Source of the DNA: Kurthia sibirica
GTDB taxonomy: Bacteria > Bacillota > Bacilli > Bacillales_A > Planococcaceae
Direction of reading: 5' to 3'
Assembly (NCBI RefSeq): GCF_003143975.1
Contig: NZ_QFVR01000008.1
Span: 89,051 to 153,050, forward strand
DNA length: 64,000 nt
The notes beneath the pieces are model-generated. The model ran no database searches. It worked only from the letters and a program-made list of their open reading frames with translations, and had not been told where the DNA came from. Made by a program: the position numbers and the translations under genes. This document shows positions 18,346 through 27,903 of this stretch, one piece after another. Within the stretch, counting starts at the first letter, position 1, and the number at the start of each line of letters is the position of its first letter.

Positions 18346-18718
18346 TTTGTGTAAAATGCCCTGTATAGCCTTTTACACAGTAGTAATAATGGCTCTGTAT
18401 CAACTAGTGGGGTGGCGTGATGTGAATTTTTCACACATGCCCTTTTTTCTATTTGTTCGTTTCGGACGAATGCTTTCCGGCAGATGTCCTCGTCCTTTAC
18501 TACACAACTCATTCACCCTAAATGCAAACCAATTTCTTCATCCTTCATATTCAATAAAATCTTCGTTCGAAAATGAGCAAAGCGTCTACATCCAAATGCA
18601 TGGCGTTTGAAAACTTTTTTTATTGTTAATACCTTCTAAAAGCTATTTAAATTCTCTACTTGCCCGTTTTTAAGCGTACGAATCGGTCGCGTTGTGCTCT
18701 TTTACGCTACATACCACA

Positions 18719-18815
18719 AGCTCGCTTCTCCTACCGAATTAGTTGAAGCGAGGGCCGCGGAAAGTGTCGAGCAGAGATGATATTGTTTGAAAACCACAAC
18801 AAATAGTATAGAACC
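18719..18815. repeat. Dispersed composite repeat, copy B
   Basis: A hairpin (CTCGCTTC ... GAAGCGAG) is followed by GGCCGCGGAAAGTGTCGAG, CAGAGATGATATTG and a terminus AACCACAACAAATAGTATAG AACC, which aligns with the ISL3-relic terminus. Upstream at 18460-18510 another fragment (GAATGCTTTCCGGCAGATGT) belongs to the same GC-palindrome family. The 18346-18849 spacer has no convincing gene. Confidence 0.55.
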
Positions 18816-18849
18816 CTAATAATTAGGTTTATTAATTACTATTGAAAAA

Positions 18850-18879
18850 CCTCTCACAACATTTGACTGATGTGAGAGG
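18850..18879 (-). terminator. Terminator of ltaS
   Basis: CCTCTCACA / TGTGAGAGG hairpin with T-rich flanks on both strands, 9 nt past the ltaS stop. Confidence 0.9.
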
Positions 18880-18887
18880 CTTTTTTA

Positions 18888-20774
18888 CTATTCGTTTACT
18901 GCACCTGTCTTATTATCATAAAATCGTAATAAATCACCATTGATAATTTTATCAGATACATCTAATTTTTCATTTGCACGTTGAATTAATGGTTCACATG
19001 CCGTTTTATCTTCTAGTTTTTCACCTGTTTTAGCATCATAACATGCTTCACCAGCATATACTACTTTATCCGTAATAAAACGACCATCACGGAATGTTAT
19101 AAAGTTTTCATGATCTTTAGAGAATAAATCTTGACCAAATTGTAAATCCTTTGAAGTATCTACACCTAATAAATGAAGTACTGTTGGACGAATATCCATT
19201 TCACCTGAAACTTCATGCATTACTTCCCCTTTACCAGAGTCAGGAATGTGGATGAAGAACGGTACGGATTGTAATTTAGCTGAATCATAAGGTGTGATGC
19301 TTTCTTTATCAAGGTATTTAGCCATTGCATCATTGTGATTTTCGGAAATACCATAGTGATCACCATACATAACAATTATAGAATCATCATATAATCCTTC
19401 TTTTTTCAACTTATCAAATAATACTTTAACAGCTTTATCTGTATAGTTAACTGTTTGGAAGTAGCGATCAACGGTTTTATCTCCTGAATCATACGGTTCG
19501 ATGAATTGATCTTCATCATCCGAAGTGAATGGGAAATGATTTGATAATGTGAGCATTCTTGTATAAAACGGTTGTGGCATTGTTTTCATAATATCAACGG
19601 ATTGTTCCATAAACGGAATATCTTTTAAACCCCAGTTTGCAGAATTGTCATCTGTTACATCATACGATTCAACATCATAAAACGTGTCAATATTCAATGC
19701 TTTGTACATAATATCACGGTTCCAAAAACTTTTGTTATTCGAGTGCATAACTGAAGTTGCATAACCTTGATCATTTAAACGGTCTGACATCGATTCGAAT
19801 TTATTGCCCGAGTTCGTAAAGAATACCGCACCTCGACCAGTACCGTACATCGAATTTTCTACGATGAATTCAGCATCCGAAGTTTTACCTAGACCGGTTT
19901 GATGATAAAAATTATCAAAATAAAATGTATCATCATCTTTTGCAAGTTTATTTAGGAAAGGTGTAATTGTTTGACCATTTACTTTGTTGTTAATAACAAA
20001 GTTTTGCATGGATTCAAGTGAGATAATAATGACATTACGTTTTTTAGCTAAACCATAAAATTCTTTGTTTGGCTCTGTTTGATTAGATTTGACATAGTTT
20101 GTCACATCAGTCAGTTCACTGCCATCAGCCATTGCACGTTGAGCATGTGATTTCGACTGCACAAATATATCATAAAGATGATAATCATATGTGCCTAAGT
20201 TTTTCACTAATAATTCACGATCAAAACTACGCGTTAGTAGTTGAGGTCGTTCTGTTTCAGCTAATCCTAAGTTCAAGAATAAAATTGCAAATGACAGAAC
20301 AAAGTACGTACGACGCATATTCGGTCTAACAACGACCATTTGTTTTGCATTCGGTACAAATTTAATCGCTAAAATAATAATTACTAATCCAGTGAAGTAA
20401 AAAATATCTGAGAAGTTAATTAACGTCGTTACCGAGTTACCTAAATCACCGAAATTACTTGTTTGGAATAGTACAGGTAATGTTATAAAATCACTATAGA
20501 AGCGATAGAATACTACGTTACCGTATAATAATATTGATAAAAAGACACTAATCGATATTATAAAACGATTTCGAACTTTATATGACTTGAAGAATAGTGA
20601 GATACCAAAAACAAAAAGTAAAAATGCAATTGGGTTAATTAACAAAATAAATTGTTGCATCATATTTTCAATGTCAAGATCGAAACTTGTTTTATAAGTA
20701 AAGTACGTTTGTAGCCACATGACTACAATTGCTATGATTAGTATCGAATGTTTAGGCCATTTAAAAGACTTCAT
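18888..20774 (-). CDS. ltaS: Lipoteichoic acid synthase family (YqgS/LtaS-like)
   Basis: Transfers glycerol phosphate from phosphatidylglycerol onto the growing lipoteichoic acid chain outside the membrane. The 628-residue protein has five N-terminal membrane helices (residues 10 to about 180), a linker with a possible cleavage site around SHAQRAMA, and an extracellular sulfatase-type domain. The domain has the metal-binding Glu in ISLESMQNF, the catalytic Thr in GLGKTSDAEF, and the metal-binding GDHYGIS. The start ATG follows AGGAGG. The locus matches B. subtilis yqgS, one of several LtaS paralogues; whether it is the main enzyme here is unknown. Confidence 0.93.
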   Translation of the reverse strand: MKSFKWPKHSILIIAIVVMWLQTYFTYKTSFDLDIENMMQQFILLINPIAFLLFVFGISLFFKSYKVRNRFIISISVFLSILLYGNVVFYRFYSDFITLPVLFQTSNFGDLGNSVTTLINFSDIFYFTGLVIIILAIKFVPNAKQMVVVRPNMRRTYFVLSFAILFLNLGLAETERPQLLTRSFDRELLVKNLGTYDYHLYDIFVQSKSHAQRAMADGSELTDVTNYVKSNQTEPNKEFYGLAKKRNVIIISLESMQNFVINNKVNGQTITPFLNKLAKDDDTFYFDNFYHQTGLGKTSDAEFIVENSMYGTGRGAVFFTNSGNKFESMSDRLNDQGYATSVMHSNNKSFWNRDIMYKALNIDTFYDVESYDVTDDNSANWGLKDIPFMEQSVDIMKTMPQPFYTRMLTLSNHFPFTSDDEDQFIEPYDSGDKTVDRYFQTVNYTDKAVKVLFDKLKKEGLYDDSIIVMYGDHYGISENHNDAMAKYLDKESITPYDSAKLQSVPFFIHIPDSGKGEVMHEVSGEMDIRPTVLHLLGVDTSKDLQFGQDLFSKDHENFITFRDGRFITDKVVYAGEACYDAKTGEKLEDKTACEPLIQRANEKLDVSDKIINGDLLRFYDNKTGAVNE

Positions 20775-20978
20775 ATCCTAACATCCTCCTAATTTTTTCT
20801 TTTTTATAAAAGCATTTTTTATTTTAATATAAAATGAACATAGAGTATCATAAGCTATTTATTGCTTTTTCGCAACATTTTCCAGTAGCTCAAAACCTAT
20901 ACACCTTTATATCATTCGTCGTTTCAACATAAAGACGAGTAAGCAAATACAAAGTTCCCTATTTTTCTAAAATAATAA

Positions 20979-21188
20979 TTACGCTTTATTCGCTTCCAAT
21001 TTTAAGCGTAATTCCTCCGTACGTAAAATATGTTTAGCTACTTGAAAATCTCTTAAATCTAACATACCACCTTGATAGAGGTCATTTAATTCACTTTCCA
21101 TTAAATGTAGATCACCGATGCGGTCCCTCGTGTAAATATAAGTGCCAAAGGTTTTTAAGTATTGGCGAATATCATATACATTATTCAT
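20979..21188 (-). CDS. yqgQ: YqgQ family protein (DUF910)
   Basis: Sixty-nine residues starting MNNVYDIRQYLKTFGTYIYT, with the conserved TRDRIGDLHLMESELNDLY block typical of YqgQ, a small helical protein of unknown function. Start placed at 21188, behind GGAAGAG. It lies just after the cyclo-ligase gene and is probably co-transcribed with it. Confidence 0.9.
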   Translation of the reverse strand: MNNVYDIRQYLKTFGTYIYTRDRIGDLHLMESELNDLYQGGMLDLRDFQVAKHILRTEELRLKLEANKA

Positions 21189-21205
21189 TAGTGCTACTCT
21201 TCCTT

Positions 21206-21775
21206 TCAAACATTATTACATGTAATAATTCGTTCTTCAGTTACAATTTTGCATATAGCTAAATCATACCCATCTGTCGGTATTTTATCAACTATCTGCA
21301 CTTCAAACGCCATAGAAATTGTCGGTTTATCGAAATCAACTAAAAACCGATCATAATATCCGCCACCAAATCCTACTCGATAGCCAGCTAAATCAAACGC
21401 TATTCCTGGTGCGATCAACACATCAATCATTTCTTTTTCTATTTTAGTTGTCTGTTCAACAATCGGTTCTTGTAATTGTTTAAAAACTACTTCAAGTTCA
21501 TCAAAACTAGTGAAAATATAAAAATCCATTTGTTTTGTCTCATGTTTACATTTTGGAATAGCGACATTTTTGCCTAGTTTCCAAAGTTGTTCAATAAGGT
21601 CGATTGTATCGACTTCTGGGTAGTGCGAAATTGTGATTGCAATCGTTTTGGCCTGTTTTACTTCGCTCATATTAAGCAACTTATTATGTATCATTTGTGA
21701 ATGAATTGTATAGAGCTTTTGTGGGATTTTTGAGAGTTCATTTCGAACAAATTTCCGTAAATTTTTTTTATCCAT
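21206..21775 (-). CDS. yqgN: 5-formyltetrahydrofolate cyclo-ligase
   Basis: Converts 5-formyl-THF to 5,10-methenyl-THF with ATP, a folate salvage step. The 189-residue product has the family basic N-terminus (KKNLRKFVRNEL), the catalytic EVDT near residue 57, and the hallmark loop VGFGGGYYDRFL. Start taken as the ATG at 21775, behind AAGGAAGGG. It lies between rpmG and yqgQ, as in Bacillus. Confidence 0.94.
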   Translation of the reverse strand: MDKKNLRKFVRNELSKIPQKLYTIHSQMIHNKLLNMSEVKQAKTIAITISHYPEVDTIDLIEQLWKLGKNVAIPKCKHETKQMDFYIFTSFDELEVVFKQLQEPIVEQTTKIEKEMIDVLIAPGIAFDLAGYRVGFGGGYYDRFLVDFDKPTISMAFEVQIVDKIPTDGYDLAICKIVTEERIITCNNV

Positions 21776-21806
21776 TGAAATCACCCTTCCTTTTGAAAAT
21801 GGAAAA

Positions 21807-21832
21807 GCCAAAACCTATTAAAAGGTTTTGGC
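21807..21832 (-). terminator. Terminator of rpmG
   Basis: GCCAAAACC / GGTTTTGGC hairpin followed by TTTTCC on the minus strand, between rpmG and the cyclo-ligase gene. Confidence 0.75.
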
Positions 21833-21840
21833 AATGAGCA

Positions 21841-21990
21841 TTACTTCGTTTCGCGATGAAGTGTCATCTTTTGTTCACGAGAGCAATATTTTTTCAGTTC
21901 AAGACGTTCTGGATTGTTACGTTTGTTTTTCTTTGAGATGTAGTTACGTTCGCTACATTCAGTGCAAGCTAATGTAATATTAACGCGCAT
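21841..21990 (-). CDS. rpmG: 50S ribosomal protein L33
   Basis: Forty-nine residues beginning [20 protein letters not shown] and ending [17 protein letters not shown], the standard L33 length. It has the first CxxC pair but the later CP is CS, so only three cysteines remain. Start taken at 21990, behind GGAGGGG; the frame upstream is not coding. The position matches B. subtilis rpmGA, next to yqgN. Confidence 0.95.
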   Translation of the reverse strand: MRVNITLACTECSERNYISKKNKRNNPERLELKKYCSREQKMTLHRETK

Positions 21991-22154
21991 TGTTACCCCT
22001 CCCACTCTATATAAAGAATAATATGTCTTAGTGAGCATGACTTATACGACTAACCTATTATAACACAATCTCATGAAAAATCTACTATCATTTCGCAATA
22101 GTTTTGCGTATGATGAAATAGATAGAAAAAACTACATATTTGGGAGGAATTAAG

Positions 22155-22523
22155 ATGGATTTATCATTAATACTTATGATTTCAGGCATCATTATTATTC
22201 TTATTTCCTTTTTTGTCGGCCGTTCTAAAAAACAAACCGATCGAGAAATTGAAGAATTATCCTTATCATTTTATCAAGAAAATGATCAATTGAAACGTCG
22301 CATTAAAGTGATAGAAGAAGAATTGATGCTCAGTACGAATAAAACGCCAAATAAGAAAAAAACTTCTCTGAACTCTGCCTCTACCATCAATCAAATTTTT
22401 ATCAGCCAAGTACTTACTTTGCATGAACAAGGTTATACGTTGAACGAAATTGCACAACGTTCCACATTATCAGCTGATCAAATTGCGACAATTATTCGCA
22501 CAAGTCAGGTTGCTCCACACTAA
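22155..22523 (+). CDS. Membrane-anchored coiled-coil/HTH protein
   Basis: The 122-residue protein starts at ATG 22155, behind TTGGGAGGAA. It has one N-terminal membrane helix (LILMISGIIIILISFFVG), a coiled coil (residues about 27-60) and a C-terminal helix-turn-helix (LHEQGYTLNEIAQRSTLSAD). The layout resembles SwrB/YlxL (DUF6115), where the C-terminal helix-turn-helix need not bind DNA. Its stop overlaps the next gene's start, so the pair is an operon. Function unknown. Confidence 0.75.
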   Translation: MDLSLILMISGIIIILISFFVGRSKKQTDREIEELSLSFYQENDQLKRRIKVIEEELMLSTNKTPNKKKTSLNSASTINQIFISQVLTLHEQGYTLNEIAQRSTLSADQIATIIRTSQVAPH

Positions 22524-22963
22524 TGAAAGCTATTATGCGCTCATTTGGAATTGCTCTTTTCATTGCCGGTGCAGCAATGAGTGTGATACAAATGAATGAA
22601 GTCGAACCAAAAGAACCGATAAAAGAAGCTTTTGTCACTGCTGATGAATTAGCTAAAGTACAACAACAATTACAAGTACAACAACAAGTCAATGATAAAC
22701 TCACAGCGCAACTCAAAAAACAATCACAAAAAAAAGCGAATCAACCTAAAATCGTACAGTACACATTGAATGTAAAATCTGGTATGGGTACATCAGAAGT
22801 TAGTACAGCGCTACAACAAGCTAAAATGATTGAAGATGCCAATGATTTTGAAGAACTCTTGATTAACGAAGGGCTTAGTTCAAAAATCCAACTTGGTAAA
22901 AGTAAATTGGATTCTACAATGTCCCAGAAAGAAATTGTCGCCGTTATTACAGCTAGAAAATAG
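22523..22963 (+). CDS. Short MltG/YceG-like membrane protein
   Basis: The 146-residue protein has an N-terminal anchor (SFGIALFIAGAAMSVI), a Gln-rich coiled coil (residues about 45-75) and a C-terminal domain of about 70 residues. That domain (LNVKSGMGTSEVSTAL, DANDFEELLINEGL, KIQLGKSKLDSTMSQKEIV) follows the LysM-like part of endolytic transglycosylase MltG/YceG. The catalytic domain is absent, so it is probably a cell-wall binding or regulatory protein. It overlaps the upstream gene by one base. Confidence 0.75.
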   Translation: MKAIMRSFGIALFIAGAAMSVIQMNEVEPKEPIKEAFVTADELAKVQQQLQVQQQVNDKLTAQLKKQSQKKANQPKIVQYTLNVKSGMGTSEVSTALQQAKMIEDANDFEELLINEGLSSKIQLGKSKLDSTMSQKEIVAVITARK

Positions 22964-22966
22964 AAA

Positions 22967-23001
22967 AAAACCGTCAAATAATTCATTTGACGGTTTTTTT
23001 A
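22967..23001. terminator. Bidirectional terminator
   Basis: AACCGTCAAAT-AATTC-ATTTGACGGTT with A- and T-runs. It serves the MltG-like gene (plus) and phoU (minus). Confidence 0.92.
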
Positions 23002-23019
23002 TGTACAGAACAAAATGCA

Positions 23020-23682
23020 TTAATGATTCAGTTCATAATGTTTACCTTTTAATAGGAAGAATAACGCTTCAGCAAGATTTGTTGCATGGTCCGCTGCTCG
23101 TTCAATATATTTACAAATAAAACTTAACTGTGTTACCTGTTCAATATTCGCGCCGTGTTCTTTAGCCGATTCAATAATTTCAACAATTGTTTCGCCGTAT
23201 AATTTATCAATTTCATCGTCCCGTAGAGATACTTCTTTAGCATAGTGCAAATCTTCTTCTTGGAAAGCTTTTAACATATCCCGTAACATTTCGATTGCTA
23301 AACTGCGGAGTTCCTTTATCTTTTCAACGGAGTATTGAATATCCGTTTGACCAAGACGAATCGTCTCCTTCGCAATATTGACTGCGTAATCGCCGACACG
23401 CTCCATATTGCTTGCAGCGCTAATAATCATAATAAGTCTTCTTAAATCGGTTGCTACAGGTTGTTGCTTGGCAATGATTAAAATAACTTCATCTTGGATA
23501 TGTTCTTCTAGACGATTAATAAAGCGATCCTGGTCTAAAATCATCAGAGCTTGATCGATATTTTTACTTAAAAAAGTATCAACCGATTTATCAAATGCTG
23601 CAATGGACATTTCGCAAATATCGACTAATAATCGTTGAACTGCCGCCAAATCCTGTTCGTATTTTTCTCTGACTACCATCAT
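23020..23682 (-). CDS. phoU: Phosphate signalling complex protein PhoU
   Basis: The 220-residue all-helical protein has two PhoU three-helix bundles. Characteristic metal-binding motifs are ASNMERVGDYAVNI in the first and FICKYIERAADHATNL in the second. It curbs the Pst transporter and Pho signalling when phosphate is ample. It is the last gene of the pst operon, 14 nt after pstB. Confidence 0.95.
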   Translation of the reverse strand: MMVVREKYEQDLAAVQRLLVDICEMSIAAFDKSVDTFLSKNIDQALMILDQDRFINRLEEHIQDEVILIIAKQQPVATDLRRLIMIISAASNMERVGDYAVNIAKETIRLGQTDIQYSVEKIKELRSLAIEMLRDMLKAFQEEDLHYAKEVSLRDDEIDKLYGETIVEIIESAKEHGANIEQVTQLSFICKYIERAADHATNLAEALFFLLKGKHYELNH

Positions 23683-23696
23683 TCTCTTTACTCCCC

Positions 23697-24533
23697 CTAT
23701 CCAAATCTTCCCGATACATAATCTTCTGTACGTTTATCTGATGGATTTGAAAAGATTTTATCTGTCGCAGCATACTCAATCACTTCACCATTTAAGAAAA
23801 AGGCTGTTTTATCGGAAATACGTGCTGCTTGCTGCATATTATGCGTCACGATAATAATCGAATAATTTTTCTTCAATTCTTGTACTAATTCTTCTACCTT
23901 TAGAGTAGAAATTGGATCTAATGCCGAAGTTGGCTCATCCATTAAAATAACATCTGGTTCAATTGCCAAACAACGTGCGATACAAATCCTCTGTTGTTGC
24001 CCTCCTGAAAGTCCATAAGCATTCTCATGAAGACGATCTTTTACCTCATCCCAAATAGCGGCGCCTCGTAAACTCTTTTCGACAATTTCATCTAAAATTC
24101 TACGATTTTTAATACCATGAATTCTTGGACCATAGGCAATATTATCATAGATAGATTTTGGGAACGGATTTGGTTTTTGAAAAACCATTCCTACCTTTGT
24201 TCTCAATTCTTCAACGGCATATTCCTTATCTAAAATATTGCGTTCGCGATAGAGAATTTCACCTGTTGTACGTACAGATGGTACAAGTTCTACCATACGA
24301 TTCAGCGTTTTTAAATAGGTTGATTTACCACAACCAGATGGTCCAATAATCGCTGTCACTTCATTTTCATTTATATCTAATTGAATCCCTTTTAACGCAT
24401 GGGTGTCACCGTACCACAAATCTAGATTCTGTGTTTGATATACGGTTTTTTTAGCTTCATTTGATACGATTTTTAAATTTGGTTGTTCATCTTCTTGAGA
24501 AAATTTATTGTTTATCGGGTTGTTTACCATCAT
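23697..24533 (-). CDS. pstB: Phosphate ABC transporter ATP-binding protein
   Basis: The 278-residue cytoplasmic ATPase drives high-affinity phosphate import. Walker A is [12 protein letters not shown], the signature is [16 protein letters not shown], Walker B is [12 protein letters not shown] and the switch His is in [12 protein letters not shown]. The N-terminal ~30 residues form an extra hydrophilic tail. Only one pstB is present, whereas B. subtilis has two. Confidence 0.96.
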   Translation of the reverse strand: MMVNNPINNKFSQEDEQPNLKIVSNEAKKTVYQTQNLDLWYGDTHALKGIQLDINENEVTAIIGPSGCGKSTYLKTLNRMVELVPSVRTTGEILYRERNILDKEYAVEELRTKVGMVFQKPNPFPKSIYDNIAYGPRIHGIKNRRILDEIVEKSLRGAAIWDEVKDRLHENAYGLSGGQQQRICIARCLAIEPDVILMDEPTSALDPISTLKVEELVQELKKNYSIIIVTHNMQQAARISDKTAFFLNGEVIEYAATDKIFSNPSDKRTEDYVSGRFG

Positions 24534-24546
24534 CTATTCCTCCAAT

Positions 24547-25425
24547 TTAGTAGCGCTTAGAAAATTTATTACGAATAATAATTGCAACTGAGTTCATAAT
24601 GACAAGTACGATCATCAAGACAAGTATGCCCGCTGCTGCGACATATTGAAATTCTTCTTGTGGTCGTTTTGCCCAATCGAATATTTGCATCGGTAAGGCT
24701 GTAAATTCACTGAGTAAACCTTCAGGTAAGAAATGAATGATTACCGGTATACCTAGTACGACTAACGGTGCTGTTTCACCAATTGCTCTAGATAATGCGA
24801 GAATACCACCAGTTAAAATACCAGGAATTGCGGAAGGAAGAACAATTTTTACAATCGTTTGCCACTTTGTTGCACCCATCCCGTAAGAGGCTTCTCTTAA
24901 ATCTTTTGGCACGGCTCTTATCGCTTCTTGTGACGCGACAATGATAACTGGTAGTATGAGTAAACTCATCGTAAAACCGGCTGCTAATACACTTTTTCCA
25001 AGACTTAACATTCGTACGAATATCGTCAAGCCCAATAGACCAAAAACAATGGATGGTACACCTGCTAAATTTGAAATATTCATTTGAATAAAGGTCGTTA
25101 ATTTACTTTTCTTTGCATATTCTTCTAAATAAACGGCTGCGCCAACCCCAAATAACAGAGATACAGGTGCTACGACTGCCAACAACCATAAAGAACCAAT
25201 TAAAGCAGCTTTAATACCGGCATTTTGTGGAAAACGTGATGAAAAATTCGTTAGAAAATCCCAGTTCAAGTAGGCGTGACCTTGGGAAATCATACGATAC
25301 ATTAAGATAGCAAGCACTACTAATGATAATAATGTGGCGCCTAAGAAAAAACTTTTTAATAGTTTATTTTTAATAAGACGTGAAGCCATTCTTTTTTTGA
25401 CGCGATCTTCATGTAAATAATTCAT
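24547..25425 (-). CDS. pstA: Phosphate ABC transporter permease PstA
   Basis: The 292-residue permease has six predicted membrane helices. The cytoplasmic coupling loop EAIRAVPKDLREASYGMGATKWQTI is the conserved EAA-type motif. The start codon shares one base with the pstC stop (TGATG), a coupled arrangement. With PstC it forms the channel for phosphate. Confidence 0.95.
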   Translation of the reverse strand: MNYLHEDRVKKRMASRLIKNKLLKSFFLGATLLSLVVLAILMYRMISQGHAYLNWDFLTNFSSRFPQNAGIKAALIGSLWLLAVVAPVSLLFGVGAAVYLEEYAKKSKLTTFIQMNISNLAGVPSIVFGLLGLTIFVRMLSLGKSVLAAGFTMSLLILPVIIVASQEAIRAVPKDLREASYGMGATKWQTIVKIVLPSAIPGILTGGILALSRAIGETAPLVVLGIPVIIHFLPEGLLSEFTALPMQIFDWAKRPQEEFQYVAAAGILVLMIVLVIMNSVAIIIRNKFSKRY

Positions 25426-26372
25426 CAGTATTCCTCCCTAAAGCGTTTCGATATAAAACCAGCGATTAGGTTCATCAATAATGTAAAGATGAATAATGTG
25501 AAACCAACTGCGTAAATCGAATAATAAATTGTCGTGCCATATCCTGCATCCCCTGTAGATACTTGTACGATATAAGCGGTCATTGTTTGGATGGAATCCG
25601 TTACTTGCCCATCAAATTTTGGTGTCGCACCACCAGCAAGTGATACAATCATCGTCTCTCCAATCGCACGAGAAATACCGAGAACTGCGGATGCTAAAAT
25701 ACCAGATAATGCTGCTGGTACGACGATTTTCAACGCTACTTCTAACTTTGTTGATCCAAGAGCAAGTGCCCCTTCGCGCATGGATTTGGGCACACTGGAC
25801 ATCGCGTCCTCTGACAGAGAAGCAATTGTCGGTAAAATCATAATACCGACGACAATCCCAGGGCTTAACGCATTGAATATTTTCAGTCCAGGAATGATTT
25901 CCTGCAATAAAGGTGTGACGAATGTTAAAGCGAAGAAGCCATAGACGATTGTGGGAACTCCCGCCAATACTTCCAATATTGGTTTGATCACTTTACGCAC
26001 GCTTTCGCTAGCATATTCACTCAAATAAATAGCCGCAGCTAAACCTAGAGGAACTGCAACAGCCATCGCGATTGCTGTAACTTTTAAAGTTCCTACTATA
26101 AGTGGCAATATGCCATAGGTCGGATTCGTTCCGGAAAACGGCATCCACTCGGTTCCAAAAATATAATCGATGAATGGTACTCTTCTAAAAAATTCCACCG
26201 TTTCAAAAATGAGTGTAAATACAATTCCGACTGTCGCTAAAACGGACACTAATGCCGTGATAAATAGTAGCTTTGGCATCAATTTCTCAATGAATTTTTT
26301 AGCGCCTTTATTTTTAGATTGCTCAATCAAATCCTGTACATTCAATTTGTCATGCCCTGGCTTCCCTACCAC
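25425..26372 (-). CDS. pstC: Phosphate ABC transporter permease PstC
   Basis: The 315-residue permease begins at a GTG behind AAGGGG. It has six membrane helices and the coupling motif DAMSSVPKSMREGALALGST. A hydrophilic head (KLNVQDLIEQSKNKGAKKF) of about 30 residues precedes the first helix. It follows pstS after an intergenic hairpin that may lower its expression relative to the binding protein. Confidence 0.95.
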   Translation of the reverse strand: MVGKPGHDKLNVQDLIEQSKNKGAKKFIEKLMPKLLFITALVSVLATVGIVFTLIFETVEFFRRVPFIDYIFGTEWMPFSGTNPTYGILPLIVGTLKVTAIAMAVAVPLGLAAAIYLSEYASESVRKVIKPILEVLAGVPTIVYGFFALTFVTPLLQEIIPGLKIFNALSPGIVVGIMILPTIASLSEDAMSSVPKSMREGALALGSTKLEVALKIVVPAALSGILASAVLGISRAIGETMIVSLAGGATPKFDGQVTDSIQTMTAYIVQVSTGDAGYGTTIYYSIYAVGFTLFIFTLLMNLIAGFISKRFREEY

Positions 26373-26394
26373 TTATTCCAACCCCTTTTAAGAA

Positions 26395-26428
26395 AAAAAG
26401 GCGTAGCGCCAATGCTACCGCCCTTTTA
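26395..26428 (-). terminator. Attenuating terminator between pstS and pstC
   Basis: GGCGGTAGC ... GCTACGCC hairpin (one bulged G) followed by TTTTTTT on the minus strand. Placed inside the operon, it should let only part of the transcription past pstS. Confidence 0.75.
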
Positions 26429-26436
26429 ATAATCTG

Positions 26437-27414
26437 TTATTTTAATGCTTCTAGCTTCGTTAAATCCTCTGAATAATCTTCATCTGGTGAGCGAACATAA
26501 CCAACTGATTCAGCAAGATCCCCTGCATTGTCGATTGCGTACTTCATAAAGTTATACATGACCGGATTGCTCTTCACAGCTTCATTTTTTACATAAACGA
26601 ATAGTGGACGAGATAACGGTGTGTATTCACCTGATTTAATCGTGTCATGCGTTGGTTCAACACCATCTACTTTAACGACTGATAGCTTATCTTTATTTGC
26701 AATATAATAGGCAAATCCGAAGTAACCAATGGCATTTTTATCTGATTCAACACCTTTTACGAGTACATTGTCATCCTCTGAAAGTGTTGCTGATTTTACG
26801 ATGTCTTTACCTTCTAATATGTCATTGACGAAATAGTCATATGTGCCTGATTCCGTACCTGGTGAATAGTAGACGATTTTTTCATTTGGCCATTTCGAGT
26901 TAATATCAGACCATTTTTTGTCCTTGCCACTCTCAATCCAAATTTCTTTTAATTCTTTCACCGTCGCATCTTTTAACCAAGTATTTTCTTTATTTACAAC
27001 GATTGATAATCCATCATATGCGATTTTCATTTCTGTGTAGTCAATACCTTTTTCTTTAAGTTTTGCTGCTTCTTCGTCTTTAATTGGACGAGAGGCATCC
27101 GAGAAATCTGTTTCGCCGTTAATGAATTTTTCAAAACCGCCGCCAGTGCCTGATACACCTACTGAAACTTGTACTTTTGGTTGCTCTGCTGAGTATTCTT
27201 CGACGATTGCTTCCATAATAGGAGCGACTGTTGAAGAACCATCTCCAGATAATTTACCTTCTAGTTTTTCATGATCGCTTGCTGATGCATTGGACTCAGC
27301 AGAGCTTGAAGAACTATTTGATGAGCTGTTTGATTTTTCATCATTGCCGCACGCTCCTAAAATTAGTGCCGAGCCTACGATACCTGTCATCATAAAGTAC
27401 TTCCAGTTTTTCAT
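26437..27414 (-). CDS. pstS: Phosphate-binding lipoprotein PstS
   Basis: The 325-residue surface lipoprotein captures phosphate. The signal peptide ends in the lipobox LGAC (Cys22). A Ser/Asn-rich linker follows (residues 28-50), then the PBP-like domain with phosphate-binding loops [16 protein letters not shown] and [10 protein letters not shown]. It is the first gene of the operon, behind AGGGGG and a PhoP box. Confidence 0.96.
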   Translation of the reverse strand: MKNWKYFMMTGIVGSALILGACGNDEKSNSSSNSSSSSAESNASASDHEKLEGKLSGDGSSTVAPIMEAIVEEYSAEQPKVQVSVGVSGTGGGFEKFINGETDFSDASRPIKDEEAAKLKEKGIDYTEMKIAYDGLSIVVNKENTWLKDATVKELKEIWIESGKDKKWSDINSKWPNEKIVYYSPGTESGTYDYFVNDILEGKDIVKSATLSEDDNVLVKGVESDKNAIGYFGFAYYIANKDKLSVVKVDGVEPTHDTIKSGEYTPLSRPLFVYVKNEAVKSNPVMYNFMKYAIDNAGDLAESVGYVRSPDEDYSEDLTKLEALK

Positions 27415-27456
27415 TGTTTTTCCCCCTAAGAATGTTTGTTGTTTACTACACTTATT

Positions 27457-27462
27457 ACTATA
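27457..27462 (-). promoter_or_regulatory. Probable -10 of the pst promoter
   Basis: TATAGT on the minus strand, 20 nt downstream of the last PhoP hexamer, with no -35 box, as expected for a PhoP-activated promoter. Confidence 0.55.
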
Positions 27463-27481
27463 TCGCTTTAATGTTGAGGAG

Positions 27482-27531
27482 ATATAAATGAATTGTAATG
27501 AAATATATGGCTTTTGTTAATGATTTGTAAA
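27482..27531 (-). promoter_or_regulatory. PhoP box: five hexamers at 11-bp spacing
   Basis: On the minus strand TTTACA, TTAACA, CATATA, TTACAA and TTATAT start exactly 11 nt apart (27531, 27520, 27509, 27498, 27487). The known PhoP site is repeats of TT(A/C/T)A(C/T)A separated by 5 bases. This places pstSCAB-phoU in the Pho regulon, induced by phosphate shortage. Confidence 0.85.
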
Positions 27532-27790
27532 GACAGAAAATGATTTCTCTAAATTTCCTCCTATATCAAATAGGGCTGGGACATACGTATAAAAATACGC
27601 AGCGTATAAAGACAAAATTAAAAGGCATGAGCCCGATATACTATCGAACTCATACCCAAACCATTGCCGAATGAAATAATCATATCTAACTTTACGGGTC
27701 ACTTCATGTTGCGGTTTGTTTTGTTGTTGCGAACCCTACTTTTTCAATTTTATGGTCTATCAAGTGATTTTTAACATACATAATAAAAAA
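27532..27790. other. Intergenic spacer without a credible gene
   Basis: It contains AGGGCTGGGACATACG, a phrase common in intergenic repeats of low-GC Gram-positives, and a 61-codon frame on the minus strand with no ribosome site. I see no supported gene. Confidence 0.4.
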
Positions 27791-27791
27791 A

Positions 27792-27829
27792 GAGCGAATG
27801 GCGTTTCTTTTAAGAAACGCCATTCGCTC
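27792..27829 (-). terminator. Terminator of pbpA
   Basis: An 18-bp perfect stem, GAGCGAATGGCGTTTCTT and its complement, followed by TTTTTTT on the minus strand. Confidence 0.92.
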
Positions 27830-27903
27830 GAAATGATTCAACTTTGTTAGGTGACTAACCATCTTTATCTATATGAATAGAATCAATTAGTCGTCTAGAA
27901 ATA

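Noticed and set aside
18320..18610. 96-codon plus-strand frame after yqgW
   Set aside because: It begins inside the yqgW terminator, has no ribosome site and crosses a GC-palindrome fragment.
27517..27702. 61-codon minus-strand frame beside pstS
   Set aside because: No ribosome site; it overlaps the PhoP box and a repeat-like intergenic phrase.
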